Origin: Coriaria nepalensis
Taxonomy: Eukaryota; Streptophyta; Magnoliopsida; Cucurbitales; Coriariaceae
DNA: 64,000 bases
Assembly: GCA_027186245.1 (NCBI GenBank)
Contig: CP114482.1
Span: 23,331,209 to 23,395,208, forward strand
Reading direction: 5' to 3'
Position numbers and translations under genes: made by a program
In this document: one piece after another, positions 1-11,700 of the stretch
Layout of the letters: each line of letters opens with the position of its first letter
How positions within the stretch are numbered: the stretch's first letter is position 1
Notes under the pieces: model-generated
What the model was told of the DNA's origin: nothing
Seen by the model: only the letters and a program-made list of their open reading frames with translations
The model's database searches: none

Positions 1-836
1 AAGGCTAAAAAATGCATAGTTGCCATCAATAGATCAATTGCAAGTTATGCACGAAAGTCGCGTTTTAAACGCAACAAGAGAATTCGTTCGAAGTGCCTTC
101 AAACAATTCAATGATTGAAAAGACTGAGTGATATGCTTTTTAATGCTAAAATAATGCATTGTTGTCTTCAATAGATTAATTACAAGTTATGTAAGAAAAT
201 AATGTTTGAAGGGCAAAAATAGAATTCGTTCGAATTAATTTAGAATGATTTAATGACTAAAAGACACTCAATGACATGACTTTAAGGCTAAACAAATGCA
301 TTCTTGCCTTCAATAGATCAACTGCAAGTTACGCAAGAAAATCATGTTTAAAGGCCGAATTTAGTTCGAAGTGATTTAGAATGATTTACTGACTAAAAGA
401 GACGCAAAAATATGACTTGAACGCTAAAAAATGCATAGTTGCCATCAATAGATCAATTGCAAGTTATGCACGAAAGTCGTGTTTTAAATGCAAAAAGAGA
501 ATTGGTTCGAAGTGTCTTCAAACAATTTAATGATTGAAAAGACTGAGTGATATCCTTTTTAATGCTAAAATAATGCATTGTTGTCTTCGATAGATTAATT
601 ACAAGTTATGTAAGAAAATAATATTTGAAGGGCGAAAATAGAATTCGTTCGAATTAATTTAGAATGATTTAATGACGAGAAGAGACTCAGTGACATGAAT
701 TTAAGGCTAAACAAATGCATTGTTGCCTTTAATAGATCTACTGCAAGTTACGCACGAAAGTCGTGTTTAAAGGCCGAATTTCGTTCGAAGTGATTTAGAA
801 TGATTCACTGACTAAAAGAGACGCAAAGATGACTTT
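1..836 (+). repeat. Two-trimer (836-bp) tandem unit, copy 1
   Basis: Bases 1-836 and 837-1672 are almost identical. They share private changes: AAGACACTC, CCTTTAATAGATCTACTG, GACGAGAAGAG, and CTTCGATAG in one of their two B subunits. The visible difference is GCAAG versus GTAGG around base 38. The unit probably extends left of the window. Near identity including rare variants implies recent duplication. Confidence 0.88.
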
Positions 837-1672
837 AAGGCTAAAAAATGCATAGTTGCCATCAATAGATCAATTGTAGGTTATGCACGAAAGTCGCGTT
901 TTAAACGCAACAAGAGAATTCGTTCGAAGTGCCTTCAAACAATTCAATGATTGAAAAGACTGAGTGATATGCTTTTTAATGCTAAAATAATGCATTGTTG
1001 TCTTCAATAGATTAATTACAAGTTATGTAAGAAAATAATGTTTGAAGGGCAAAAATAGAATTCGTTCGAATTAATTTAGAATGATTTAATGACTAAAAGA
1101 CACTCAATGACATGACTTTAAGGCTAAACAAATGCATTCTTGCCTTCAATAGATCAACTGCAAGTTACGCAAGAAAATCATGTTTAAAGGCCGAATTTAG
1201 TTCGAAGTGATTTAGAATGATTTACTGACTAAAAGAGACGCAAAAATATGACTTGAACGCTAAAAAATGCATAGTTGCCATCAATAGATCAATTGCAAGT
1301 TATGCACGAAAGTCGTGTTTTAAATGCAAAAAGAGAATTGGTTCGAAGTGTCTTCAAACAATTTAATGATTGAAAAGACTGAGTGATATCCTTTTTAATG
1401 CTAAAATAATGCATTGTTGTCTTCGATAGATTAATTACAAGTTATGTAAGAAAATAATATTTGAAGGGCGAAAATAGAATTCGTTCGAATTAATTTAGAA
1501 TGATTTAATGACGAGAAGAGACTCAGTGACATGAATTTAAGGCTAAACAAATGCATTGTTGCCTTTAATAGATCTACTGCAAGTTACGCACGAAAGTCGT
1601 GTTTAAAGGCCGAATTTCGTTCGAAGTGATTTAGAATGATTCACTGACTAAAAGAGACGCAAAGATGACTTT
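837..1672 (+). repeat. Two-trimer (836-bp) tandem unit, copy 2
   Basis: Direct neighbour and near-identical copy of 1-836. The next 836-bp unit (1673-2508) is related but lacks the private changes, for example AAAAAGAGAATTGG replaces ACAAGAGAATTCG. The duplication therefore stops here. Confidence 0.88.
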
Positions 1673-2392
1673 AAGGCTAAAAAATGCATAGTTGCCATCA
1701 ATAGATCAATTGTAGGTTATGCACGAAAGTCGCGTTTTAAACGCAAAAAGAGAATTGGTTCGAAGTGCCTTCAAACAATTTAATGATTGAAAAGACGGAG
1801 TGATATGCTTTTTAATGCTAAAATAATGCATTGTTGTCTTCAATAGATTAATTACAAGTTATGTAAGAAAATAATGTTTGAAGGGCAAAAATAGAATTTG
1901 TTCGAATTAATTTAGAATGATTTAATGACTAGAAGAGACTCAATGACATGACTTTAAGGCTAAACAAATGCATTCATGCCTTCAATAGATCAACTGCAAG
2001 TTACGCATGAAAGTCATGTTTAAAGGCCGAATTTAGTTCGAAGTGATTTAGAATGATTTACTGACTAAAAGAGACGCAAAAATATGACTTCAAATCTAAA
2101 AAATGCATAGTTGCCATCAATAGATCAATTGCAAGTTATGCACGAAAGTCGCATTTTAAATGCAAAAAGAGAATTGGTTCGAAGTGCCTTCAAACAATTT
2201 ACTGATTGAAAAGACTGACTGATATGGTTTTTAATTCTAAAATAATGCATTGTTGTCTTCAATAGATTAATTACAAGTTATGTAAGAAAATAATATTTGA
2301 AGGGCGAAAATAGAATTCGTTCGAATTAATTTAGAATGATTTAATGACTAGAAGAGACTCAGTGACATGAATTTAAGGCTAAACAAATGCAT
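837..2392 (+). repeat. Block repeated 3,344 bp downstream
   Basis: This stretch matches 4181-5736 at a constant offset of 3,344 bp (eight trimers). Shared rare variants include GACTGACTGATATGG (2213 and 5557). Identity breaks at 2393/5737, where TTGTTGCC faces TTCTTGCC. There are a few point differences, more than between the two copies at 1-1672, so this is an older event. Confidence 0.8.
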
Positions 2393-2928
2393 TGTTGCCT
2401 TCAATAGATCTACTGCAAGTTACGCACGAAAGTCGTGTTTAAAGGCCGAATTTCGTTCGAAGTGATTTAGAATGATTCACTGACTCAAAGAGACGCAAAG
2501 ATGACTTTAAGGCTAAAAAATGCAGTTGCCATCAATAGATCAATTGCAGGTTATGCACGAAAGTCGCGTTTTAAACGCAAAAAGAGAATTGGTTCGAAGT
2601 GCCTTCAAACAATTTAATGATTGAAAAGACTGAGTGATATGCTTTTTAATGCTAAAATAATGCATTGTTGTCTTCAATAGATTAATTACAAGTTATGTAA
2701 GAAAATAATGTTTGAAGGGCAAAAATAGAATTTGTTCGAATTAATTTAGAATGATTTAATGACTAGAAGAGACTCAATGACATGACTTTAAGGCTAAACA
2801 AATGCATTCATGCCTTCAATAGATCAACTGCAAGTTACGCATGAAAGTCATGTTTAAAGGCCGAATTTAGTTCGAAGTGATTTAGAATGATTTACTGACT
2901 AAAAGAGACGCAAAAATATGACTTGAAC

Positions 2929-3069
2929 GCTAAAAAATGCATAGTTGCCATCAATAGATCAACTGCAAGTTATGCACGAAAGTCGCGTTTTAAATGCAAA
3001 AAGAGAATTGGTTCGAAGTGCTTTCAAACAATTTAATGATTGAAAAGACTGAGTGATATGCTTTTTAAT
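2929..3069 (+). repeat. Subunit A (141 bp), reference copy
   Basis: It begins GCTAAAAAATGCATAGTTGCC and ends in the tail CTTTTTAAT. Its middle carries GGTTCGAAGTGCC (3010 on) where B and C have a CGTTCGAA-type box. Diagnostic variants used for tracing history are AATGCAT versus AAGGCAT near the start, GTTTTAAATGC versus GTTTTAAGTGC, GACTGAGTG versus GACAGAGTG or GACTCTGTG, and a CTT insertion in the tail. A is the least B/C-like subunit in its second half. Confidence 0.93.
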
Positions 3070-3211
3070 GCTAAAATAATGCATTGTTGTCTTCAATAGA
3101 TTAATTACAAGTTATGTAAGAAAATAATGTTTGAAGGGCGAAAATAGAATTCGTTCGAATTAATTTAGAATGATTTAATGACTAAAAGAGACTCAATGAC
3201 ATGACTTTAAG
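3070..3211 (+). repeat. Subunit B (142 bp), reference copy
   Basis: It begins GCTAAAATAATGCATTGTTG and ends TGACATGACTTTAAG. It holds the dyad AATTCG-TT-CGAATT at 3148-3161, overlapping an EcoRI site (GAATTC, 3147-3152). Diagnostic variants are CGTTCG versus CGGTCG in the dyad spacer, CAATGACATGACTTT versus CAGTGACATGAATTT in the tail, GCATTTTTG near the start (18-22 kb only), and CAAGTTGTG for CAAGTTATG (42.6-58.3 kb). Confidence 0.93.
3148..3161. other. Dyad symmetry in subunit B (example)
   Basis: AATTCG and its inverted copy CGAATT flank a 2-bp spacer (TT). The same dyad recurs about once per trimer, with spacer TT or GT. Some copies (for example AATTTGTTCGAA near 5,240) lose it. It could extrude a very short hairpin or be a protein site; neither is shown by sequence alone. 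Confidence 0.6.
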
Positions 3212-3347
3212 GCTAAACAAATGCATTGTTGCCTTCAATAGATCAACTGCAAGTTACGCACGAAAGTCATGTTTAAAGGCCGAATTTAGTTCGAAGTGAT
3301 TTAGAATGATTTACTGATTAAAAGAGGCGCAAAAATATGACTTGAAC
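3212..3347 (+). repeat. Subunit C (136 bp), reference copy
   Basis: It begins GCTAAACAAATGCATTGTTGCC and ends AATATGACTTGAAC. Three head variants partition the array: TTGCCTTCAATAG, TTGCCTATAATAG and TTCCGTATAATAG. The tail is either ACGCAAAAATATGACTTG or the shorter ACGCAAAGATGACTTTAAG (134-bp C), the latter seen only near the two ends of the window. The second half of C resembles the second half of B (AGAATGATTTACTGACTAAA versus AGAATGATTTAATGACTAAA), so B and C are probably closer to each other than to A. Confidence 0.93.
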
Positions 3348-3630
3348 GCTAAAAAATGCATAGTTGCCATCAATAGATCAATTGCAAGTTATGCACGAAA
3401 GTCACGTTTTAAGTGCAAAAAGAGAATTCGTTCGAAGTGTCTTCAAACAATTTAATGATTGAAAAGACTGAGTGATATGCTTTTTAATGCTAAAATAATG
3501 CATTGTTGTCTTTAGTAGATTAATTGCAAGTTATGTAAAAAAATAATGTTTAGAGGGCGAAAATAGAATTCGTTTGAATTAATTTAGAATGATTTAATGA
3601 CTAGAAGAGACTCAATGACATGACTTTAAG

Positions 3631-4180
3631 GCAAAACAAATGCATTGTTGCCTATAATAGATCAACTGCAAGTTATGCACGAAAGTCATGTTTAAATGCC
3701 GAATTTCGTACGAAGTGATTTAGAATGATTTACTGACCAAAAGAGATGCAAAAATATGACTTGAACGCTAAAAAATGCATAGTTGCCATCAATAGATCAA
3801 TTGCAAGTTATGCACGAAAGTCGCGTTTTAAATGCAAAAAGAGAATTGGTTCGAAGTGCCTTCAAACAATTTAATGATTGAAAAGACTGAGTGATATGCT
3901 TTTTAATGCTAAAATAATGCGTTGTTGTCTTCAATAGATTAATTACAAGTTATGTAAGAAAATAATGTTTGAAAGGCGAAAATAGAATTCTTTCGAATTA
4001 ATTTAGAATGATTTAATGACTAAAAGAGACTCAATGACATGACTTTAAGGCTAAACAAATGCATTCTTGCCTTCAATAGATCAACTGCAAGTTACGCACG
4101 AAAGTCATGTTTAAGGGCCGAATTTCATTCGAAGTTATTTAGAATGATTCACTGACTAAAAGAGACGCAAAGATGACTTT
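3631..4180 (+). repeat. Block repeated 2,508 bp downstream
   Basis: It matches 6139-6688 at a constant six-trimer offset, sharing the rare GCAAAACAAATG C start, CGTACGAAG and GACCAAAAGAGATGC. Upstream of 6139 the offset is different (about 1,672 bp, and 3,344 bp before 5737). The second copy of this region is therefore a mosaic that is two trimers shorter than the first. Confidence 0.8.
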
Positions 4181-6813
4181 AAGGCTAAAAAATGCATAGT
4201 TGCCATCAATAGATCAATTGCAAGTTATGCACGAAAGTCGCGTTTTAAACGCAACAAGAGAATTGGTTCGAAGTGCCTTCAAACAATTCAATGATTGAAA
4301 AGACTGAGTGATATGCTTTTTAATGCTAAAATAATGCATTGTTGTCTTCAATAGATTAATTACAAGTTATGTAAGAAAATAATGTTTGAAGGGCAAAAAT
4401 AGAATTCGTTCGAATTAATTTAGAATGATTTAATGACTAAAAGAGACTCAATGACATGACTTTAATGCTAAACAAATGCATTCTTGCCTTCAATAGATCA
4501 ACTGCAAGTTACGCAAGAAAATCATGTTTAAAGGCCGAATTTAGTTCGAAGTGATTTAGAATGATTTACTGACTAAAAGAGACGCAAAAATATGACTTGA
4601 ACGCTAAAAAATGCATAGTTGCCATCAATAGATCAATTGCAAGTTATGCACGAAAGTCGTGTTTTAAATGCAAAAAGAGAATTGGTTCGAAGTGTCTTCA
4701 AACAATTTAATGATTGAAAAGACTGAGTGATATGCTTTTTAATGCTAAAATAATGCATTGTTGTCTTCGATAGATTAATTACAAGTTATGTAAGAAAATA
4801 ATATTTGAAGGGCGAAAATAGAATTCGTTCGAATTAATTTAGAATGATTTAATGACTAGAAGAGACTCAGTGACATGAATTTAAGGCTAAACAAATGCAT
4901 TGTTGCCTTCAATAGATCTACTGCAAGTTACGCACGAAAGTCGTGTTTAAAGGCCGAATTTCGTTCGAAGTGATTTAGAATGATTCACTGACTAAAAGAG
5001 ACGCAAAGATGACTTTAAGGCTAAAAAATGCATAGTTGCCATCAATAGATCAATTGCAGGTTATGCACGAAAGTCGCGTTTTAAACGCAAAAAGAGAATT
5101 GGTTCGAAGTGCCTTCAAACAATTTAATGATTGAAAAGACTGAGTGATATGCTTTTTAATGCTAAAATAATGCATTGTTGTCTTCAATAGATTAATTACA
5201 AGTTATGTAAGAAAATAATGTTTGAAGGGCAAAAATAGAATTTGTTCGAATTAATTTAGAATGATTTAATGACTAGAAGAGACTCAATGACATGACTTTA
5301 AGGCTAAACAAATGCATTCATGCCTTCAATAGATCAACTGCAAGTTACGCATGAAAGTCATGTTTAAAGGCCGAATTTAGTTCGAAGTGATTTAGAATGA
5401 TTTACTGACTAAAAGAGACGCAAAAATATGACTTGAAATCTAAAAAATGCATAGTTGCCATCAATAGATCAATTGCAAGTTATGCACGAAAGTCGCATTT
5501 TAAATGCAAAAAGAGAATTGGTTCGAAGTGCCTTCAAACAATTTACTGATTGAAAAGACTGACTGATATGGTTTTTAATTCTAAAATAATGCATTGTTGT
5601 CTTCAATAGATTAATTACAAGTTATGTAAGAAAATAATATTTGAAGGGCGAAAATAGAATTCGTTCGAATTAATTTAGAATGATTTAATGACTAGAAGAG
5701 ACTCAGTGACATGAATTTAAGGCTAAACAAATGCATTCTTGCCTTCAATAGATCAACTGCAAGTTACGCACGAAAGTCATGTTTAAGGGCCGAATTTCAT
5801 TCAAAGTTATTTAGAATGATTCACTGACTAAAAGAGACGCAAAGATGACTTTAAGGCTAAAAAATGCATAGTTGCCATCAATAGATCAATTGCAAGTTAT
5901 GCACGAAAGTCGCGTTTTAAATGCAACAAGAGAATTGGTTCGAAGTGCCTTCAAACAATTCAATGATTGAAAAGACTGAGTGATATGCTTTTTAATGCTA
6001 AAATAATGCATTGTTGTCTTCAATAGATTAATTACAAGTTATGTAAGAAAATAATGTTTGAAGGGCAAAAATAGAATTCGTTCGAATTAATTTAGAATGA
6101 TTTAATGACTAAAAGAGACTCAATGACATGACTTTAAGGCAAAACAAATGCATTGTTGCCTATAATAGATCAACTGCAAGTTATGCACGAAAGTCATGTT
6201 TAAATGCCGAATTTCGTACGAAGTGATTTAGAATGATTTACTGACCAAAAGAGATGCAAAAATATGACTTGAACGCTAAAAAATGCATAGTTGCCATCAA
6301 TAGATCAATTGCAAGTTATGCACGAAAGTCGCGTTTTAAATGCAAAAAGAGAATTGGTTCGAAGTGCCTTCAAACAATTTAATGATTGAAAAGACTGAGT
6401 GATATGCTTTTTAATGCTAAAATAATGCGTTGTTGTCTTCAATAGATTAATTACAAGTTATGTAAGAAAATAATGTTTGAAAGGCGAAAATAGAATTCTT
6501 TCGAATTAATTTAGAATGATTTAATGACTAAAAGAGACTCAATGACATGACTTTAAGGCTAAACAAATGCATTCTTGCCTTCAATAGATCAACTGCAAGT
6601 TACGCACGAAAGTCATGTTTAAGGGCCGAATTTCATTCGAAGTTATTTAGAATGATTCACTGACTAAAAGAGACGCAAAGATGACTTTAAGGCTAAAAAA
6701 TGCATAGTTGCCATCAATAGATCAATTGCAAGTGATGCACGAAAGTCGCGTTTTAAATGCAAAAAGAGAATTTGTTCGAAGTTTCTTCAAAAAATTTAAT
6801 GATTGAAAAGACT

Positions 6814-7365
6814 GAGTCATATGCTTTTTAATGCTAAAATAATGCATTGTTGTCTTCAATAGATTAATTACAAGTAATGTAAGAAAATAATATTTGAATG
6901 GCGAAAATAGAATTTGTTCGAACTAATTTAGAATGATTTAATGACTAGAAGAGACTCAATGACATGACTTTAAGGCTAAACAAATGCATTCTTGCCTTCA
7001 ATAGATCAACTGCAAGTTACGCAAGAAAATCATGTTTCAAGGCCGAATTTAGTTCGAAGTGATTTAGAATGATTTACTGACTAAGAGAGACGCAAAAATA
7101 TGACTTGAACGCTAAAAAATGCATAGTTTCCATCAATAGATCAATTGCAAGTTATGCACGAAAGTCGCGTTATAAATGCAAAAAGAGAATTGGTTCGAAG
7201 TGCCTTCAAACAATTTAATGATTGAAAAGACTGAGTGATATGCTTTTTAATGCTAAAATAATGCATTGTTGTCTTCAATAGATTAATTACAAGTTATGTA
7301 AGAAAATAATGTTTGAAGGGCGAAAATAGAATTCGTTCGAATTAATTTAGAATGATTTAATGACT
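6814..7365 (+). repeat. Block repeated at 8905-9456
   Basis: The two stretches share GAGTCATATG, CAAGTAATGTAAG, TTTGAATGGCG, CATGTTTCAAGG and CATAGTTTCCATC at a constant offset of 2,091 bp (five trimers). Identity ends where GACTAGAAG faces GACTAAAAG. It is another local segmental duplication within the old domain. Confidence 0.75.
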
Positions 7366-10300
7366 AGAAGAGACTCAATGACATGACTTTAAGGCTAAAC
7401 AAATGCATTCTTGCCTTCAATAGATCAACTGCAAGTTACGCACGAAAGTCGTGTTTAAAGGCCAAATTTCGTTCGAAGTGATTTAGAATAATTCACTGAC
7501 TAAAAGAGACGCAAAGATGACTTGAAAGCTAAAAAATGCATAGTTGCCATCAATAGATCAATTGCAAGTTATGCACGAAAGTCGCGTTTTAAACGCAAAA
7601 AGAGAATTGGTTCGAAGTGCCTTCAAACAATTTAATGATTAAAAAGACTGAGTGATATGCTTTTTAATGCTAAAATAATGCATTGTTGTCTTCAATAGAT
7701 TAATTACAAGTTATGTAAGAAAATAATGTTTGAAGGGCAAAAATAGAATTTGTTCGAATTAATTTAGAATGATTTAATGACTAGAAGAGACTCAATGACA
7801 TGACTTTAAGGCTAAACAAATGCATTCTTGCCTTCAATAGATCAACTGCAAGTTACGCATGAAAGTCATGTTTAAAGGCCGAATTTCGTTTGAAGTGATT
7901 TAGAATGATTTACTAACTAAAAGAGACCCAAAAATATGACTTGAACGCTAAAAAATGCATAGTTGCCATCAATAGATCAATTGCAAGTTATGCACGAAAG
8001 TCGCATTTTAAATGCAAAAAGAGAATTGGTTCGAAGTGCCTTCAAACAATTTACTGATTGAAAAGACTGACTGATATGGTTTTTAATTCTAAAATAATGC
8101 GTTGTTGTCTTCAATAGATTAATTACAAGTTATGTAAGAAAATAATATTTGAAGGGCGAAAATAGAATTCGTTCGAATTAATTTAGAATGATTTAATGAC
8201 TAGAAGAGACTCAGTGACATGAATTTCAGGCTAAACAAATGCATTGTTGCCTTCAATAGATCTACTGCAAGTTACGCACGAAAGTCATGTTTAAAGGCCG
8301 AATGTCGTTCGAAGTGATTTAGAATGATTCACTGACTAAAAGAGACGCAAAGATGACTTTAAAGCTAAAAAATGCATAGTTGCCATCAATAGATCAATCG
8401 CAGGTTATGCACGAAAGTCGCGTTTTAAACGCAAAAAGAGAATTGGTTTGAAGTGCCTTCAAACAATTTAATGATTGAAAAGACTGAGTGATATGCTTTT
8501 TAATGCTAAAATAATGCATTGTTGTCTTCAATAGATTAATTACAAGTTATGTAAGAAAATAATGTTTGAAGAGCAAAAATAGAATTTGTTCGAATTAATT
8601 TAGAATGATTTAATGACTAGAAGAGACTCAATGACATGACTTTAAGGCTAAACAAATGCAATCTTGCCTTCAATAGATCAACTGCAAGTTACGCACGAAA
8701 ATCATGTTTAAAGGCCGAATTTAGTTCGAAGTGATTTAGAATGATTCACTGACAAAAAGAGACGCAAAAATATGACTTGAAAACTAAAAAATGCATAGTT
8801 GCCATCAATAGATCAATTGCAAGTTATGCACGAAAGTCGCGTTTTAAATGCAAAAAGAGAATTGGTTCGAAGTGCCTTCAAACAATTTAATGATTGAAAA
8901 GACTGAGTCATATGCTTTTTAATGCTAGAATAATGCATTGTTGTCTTCAATAGATTAATTACAAGTAATGTAAGAAAATAATATTTGAATGGCGATAATA
9001 GAATTTGTTCGAACTAATTTAGAATGATTTAATGACTAGAAGAGACTCAATGACATGACTTTAAGGCTAAACAAATGCATTCTTGCCTTCAATAGATCAA
9101 CTGCAAGTTACGCAAGAAAATCATGTTTCAAGGCCGAATTTAGTTCGAAGTGATTTAGAATGATTTACTGACTAAGAGAGACGCAAAAATATGACTTGAA
9201 CGCTAAAAAATGCATAGTTTCCATCAATAGATCAATTGCAAGTTATGCACGAAAATCGCGTTTTAAATGCAAAAAGAGAATTGGTTCGAAGTGCCTTCAA
9301 ACAATTTAATGATTGAAAAGACTGAGTGATATGCTTTTTAATGCTAAAATAATGCATTGTTGTCTTCAATAGATTAATTACAAGTTATGTAAGAAAATAA
9401 TGTTTGAAGGGCGAAAATAGAATTCGTTCGAATTAATTTAGAATGATTTAATGACTAAAAGAGACTCAATGACATGACTTTAAGGCTAAACAAATGCATT
9501 CTTGCCTTCAATAGATCAACTGCAAGTTACGCACGAAAATCATGTTTAAAGGCCGAATTTAGTTCGAAGTGATTTAGAATGATTCACTGACAAAAAGAGA
9601 CGCAAAAATATGACTTGAACACTAAAAAATGCATTGTTGCCATCAATAGATCAATTGCAAGTTATGCACGAAAGTCGCGTTTTAAATGCAAAAAGAGAAT
9701 TGGTACGAAGTGTCTTCAAACAATTTAATGATTGAAAAGACTGAGTGATATGCTTTTTAATGCTAAAATAATGCATTGTTGTCTTCGATAGATTAATTAC
9801 AAGTTATGTAAGAAAATAATATTTGAGGGGCGAAAATCGAATTCGTTCGAACTAATTTAGAATGATTTAATGACTAGAAGAGACTCAGCGACATGAATTT
9901 AAGGTTAAACAAATGCATTGTTGCCTATAATAGATCAACGGCGAGTTATGCACGAAAGTCAAGTTCAAATGCCGAATTTCATACGAAGTGATTTAGAATG
10001 ATTTACTGACTAAAAGAGACGCAAAAATATGACTTGAAATCTAGAAAATGCATAGTTTCCATCAATAGATCAATTGCAAGTTATGCACGAAAGTCGCATT
10101 TTAAATGCAAAAAGAGAATTGGTTCGAAGTGCCTTCAAACAATTTACTGATTGAAAAGACTGACTGATATGGTTTTTATTTCTAAAATAATGCATTGTTG
10201 TCTTCAATAGATTGATTACAAGTTATGTAAGAAAATAATATTTGAAGGGCGAAAATAGAATTCGTTCGAATTAATTTAGAATGATTTAATGACTAGAAGA

Positions 10301-10870
10301 GACTCAGTGACATGAATTTAAGGCTAAACAAATGCATTGTTGCCTTCAATAGATCAACTGCAAGTTACGCACAAAAGTCATGTTTAAAGGCCGAATTTCG
10401 TTCGAAGTGATTTAGAGTGATTCACTGACTAAAAGAGACGCAAAGATGACTTTAAGGCTAAAAAATGCATAGTTGCCATCAATAGATCAATTGCAAGTTA
10501 TGCACGAAAGTCGCGTTTTAAACGCAAAAAGAGAATTGGTTCGAAGTGCCTTCAAACAATTTAATGATTAAAAAGACTGAGTGATATGCTTTTTAATGCT
10601 AAAATAATGCATTGTTGTCTTCAATAGATTAATTACAAGTTATGAAAGAAAATAATGTTTGAAGGGCAAAAATAGAATTCTTTCGAATTAATTTAGAATG
10701 ATTTAATGACTAAAAGAGACTCAATGACATGACTTTAAGGCTAAACAAATGCATTCTTGCCTTCAATAGATCAACTGCAAGTTACGCACGAAAGTCATGT
10801 TTAAAGGCCGAATTTCGTTCGAAGTGATTTAGAATGATTCACTGACTAAAAGAGACGCAAAGATGACTTT

Positions 10871-11700
10871 AAGGCTAAAAAATGCATAGTTGCCATCAAT
10901 AGATCAATTGCAAGTTATGCACGAAAGTCGCGTTTTAAACGCAACAAGAGAATTGGTTCGAAGTGCCTTCAAACAATTTAATGATTGAAAAGACTGAGTC
11001 ATATGCTTTTTAATGCTAAAATAATGCATTGTTGTCTTCAATAGATTAATTACAAGTTATGTAAGAAAATAATATTTGCAGGGCGAAAATAGAATTCGTT
11101 CGAATTAATTTAGAATGATTTAATGACTACAAGAGACTCAGTGACATGAATTTAAGGCTAAACAAATGCATTGTTGCCTTCAATAGATCAACTGCAAGTT
11201 ACGCACGAAAGTCATGTTTAAAGGCCGAATTTCGTTCGAAGTGATTTAGAATGATTCACTGACTAAAAGAGACGCAAAGATGACTTTAAGGCTAAAAAAT
11301 GCATAGTTGCCATCAATAGATCAATTGCAAGTTATGCACGAAAGTCGCGTTTTAAACGCAACAAGAGAATTGGTTCGAAGTGCCTTCAAACAATTTAATG
11401 ATTGAAAAGACTGAGTCATATGCTTTTTAATGCTAAAATAATGCATTGTTGTCTTCAATAGATTAATTACAAGTTATGTAAGAAAATAATATTTGCAGGG
11501 CGAAAATAGAATTTGTTCGAATTAATTTAGAATGATTTAATGACTAAAAGAGACTCAATGACATGACTTTAAGGCTAAACAAATGCATTCTCGCGTTCAA
11601 TAGATCAACTGCAAGTTACGCACTAAAGTCATGTTTAAAGGCCGAATTTCGTTCGAAGTGATTTAGAATGATTTACTGACTAAAAGAGACGCAAAAATAT
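10871..11700 (+). repeat. Adjacent near-identical single trimers
   Basis: Trimers starting at 10,871 and 11,288 share GCAACAAGAG, GAGTCATATGC and ATATTTGCAGGGCG and lie 417 bp apart, so a single trimer was duplicated in tandem. The same ATATTTGCAGGG variant appears again near 12,330. A linked C variant ATTCTCGCGTTC occurs at 11,588 and 12,427 (two trimers apart). Confidence 0.7.

Larger units (their letters stand above)
2929..3347 (+). repeat. Representative 419-bp trimer (A-B-C)
   Basis: This copy was chosen as a reference because its subunit lengths are the commonest: A 141 bp, B 142 bp, C 136 bp. ATGCAT palindromes near each subunit start lie at 2937, 3079 and 3221, spaced exactly 142 bp, which shows the ~140-bp period inside the trimer. 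The three subunits align well over their first ~65 bp and less well afterwards. This indicates that an ancestral ~140-bp monomer was triplicated, diverged, and was then amplified as a trimer. Most trimers elsewhere are 417-422 bp; differences come mainly from a 2-bp-shorter C tail in the outer domains and a 3-bp CTT insertion in some A tails of 44-55 kb. Confidence 0.95.

Noticed and set aside
3010..3022. Pol III B box (tRNA or SINE origin) in subunit A
   Set aside because: GGTTCGAAG resembles the B-box core GGTTCGA, but the following conserved C positions do not match and no acceptable A box lies upstream. No cloverleaf could be drawn.
2929..3347. CENP-B box
   Set aside because: TTCG followed by an A at the right distance appears (TTCGTTCGAAG in C), but the required CGGG half is absent in A, B and C. 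No full match to the mammalian 17-bp box was seen.
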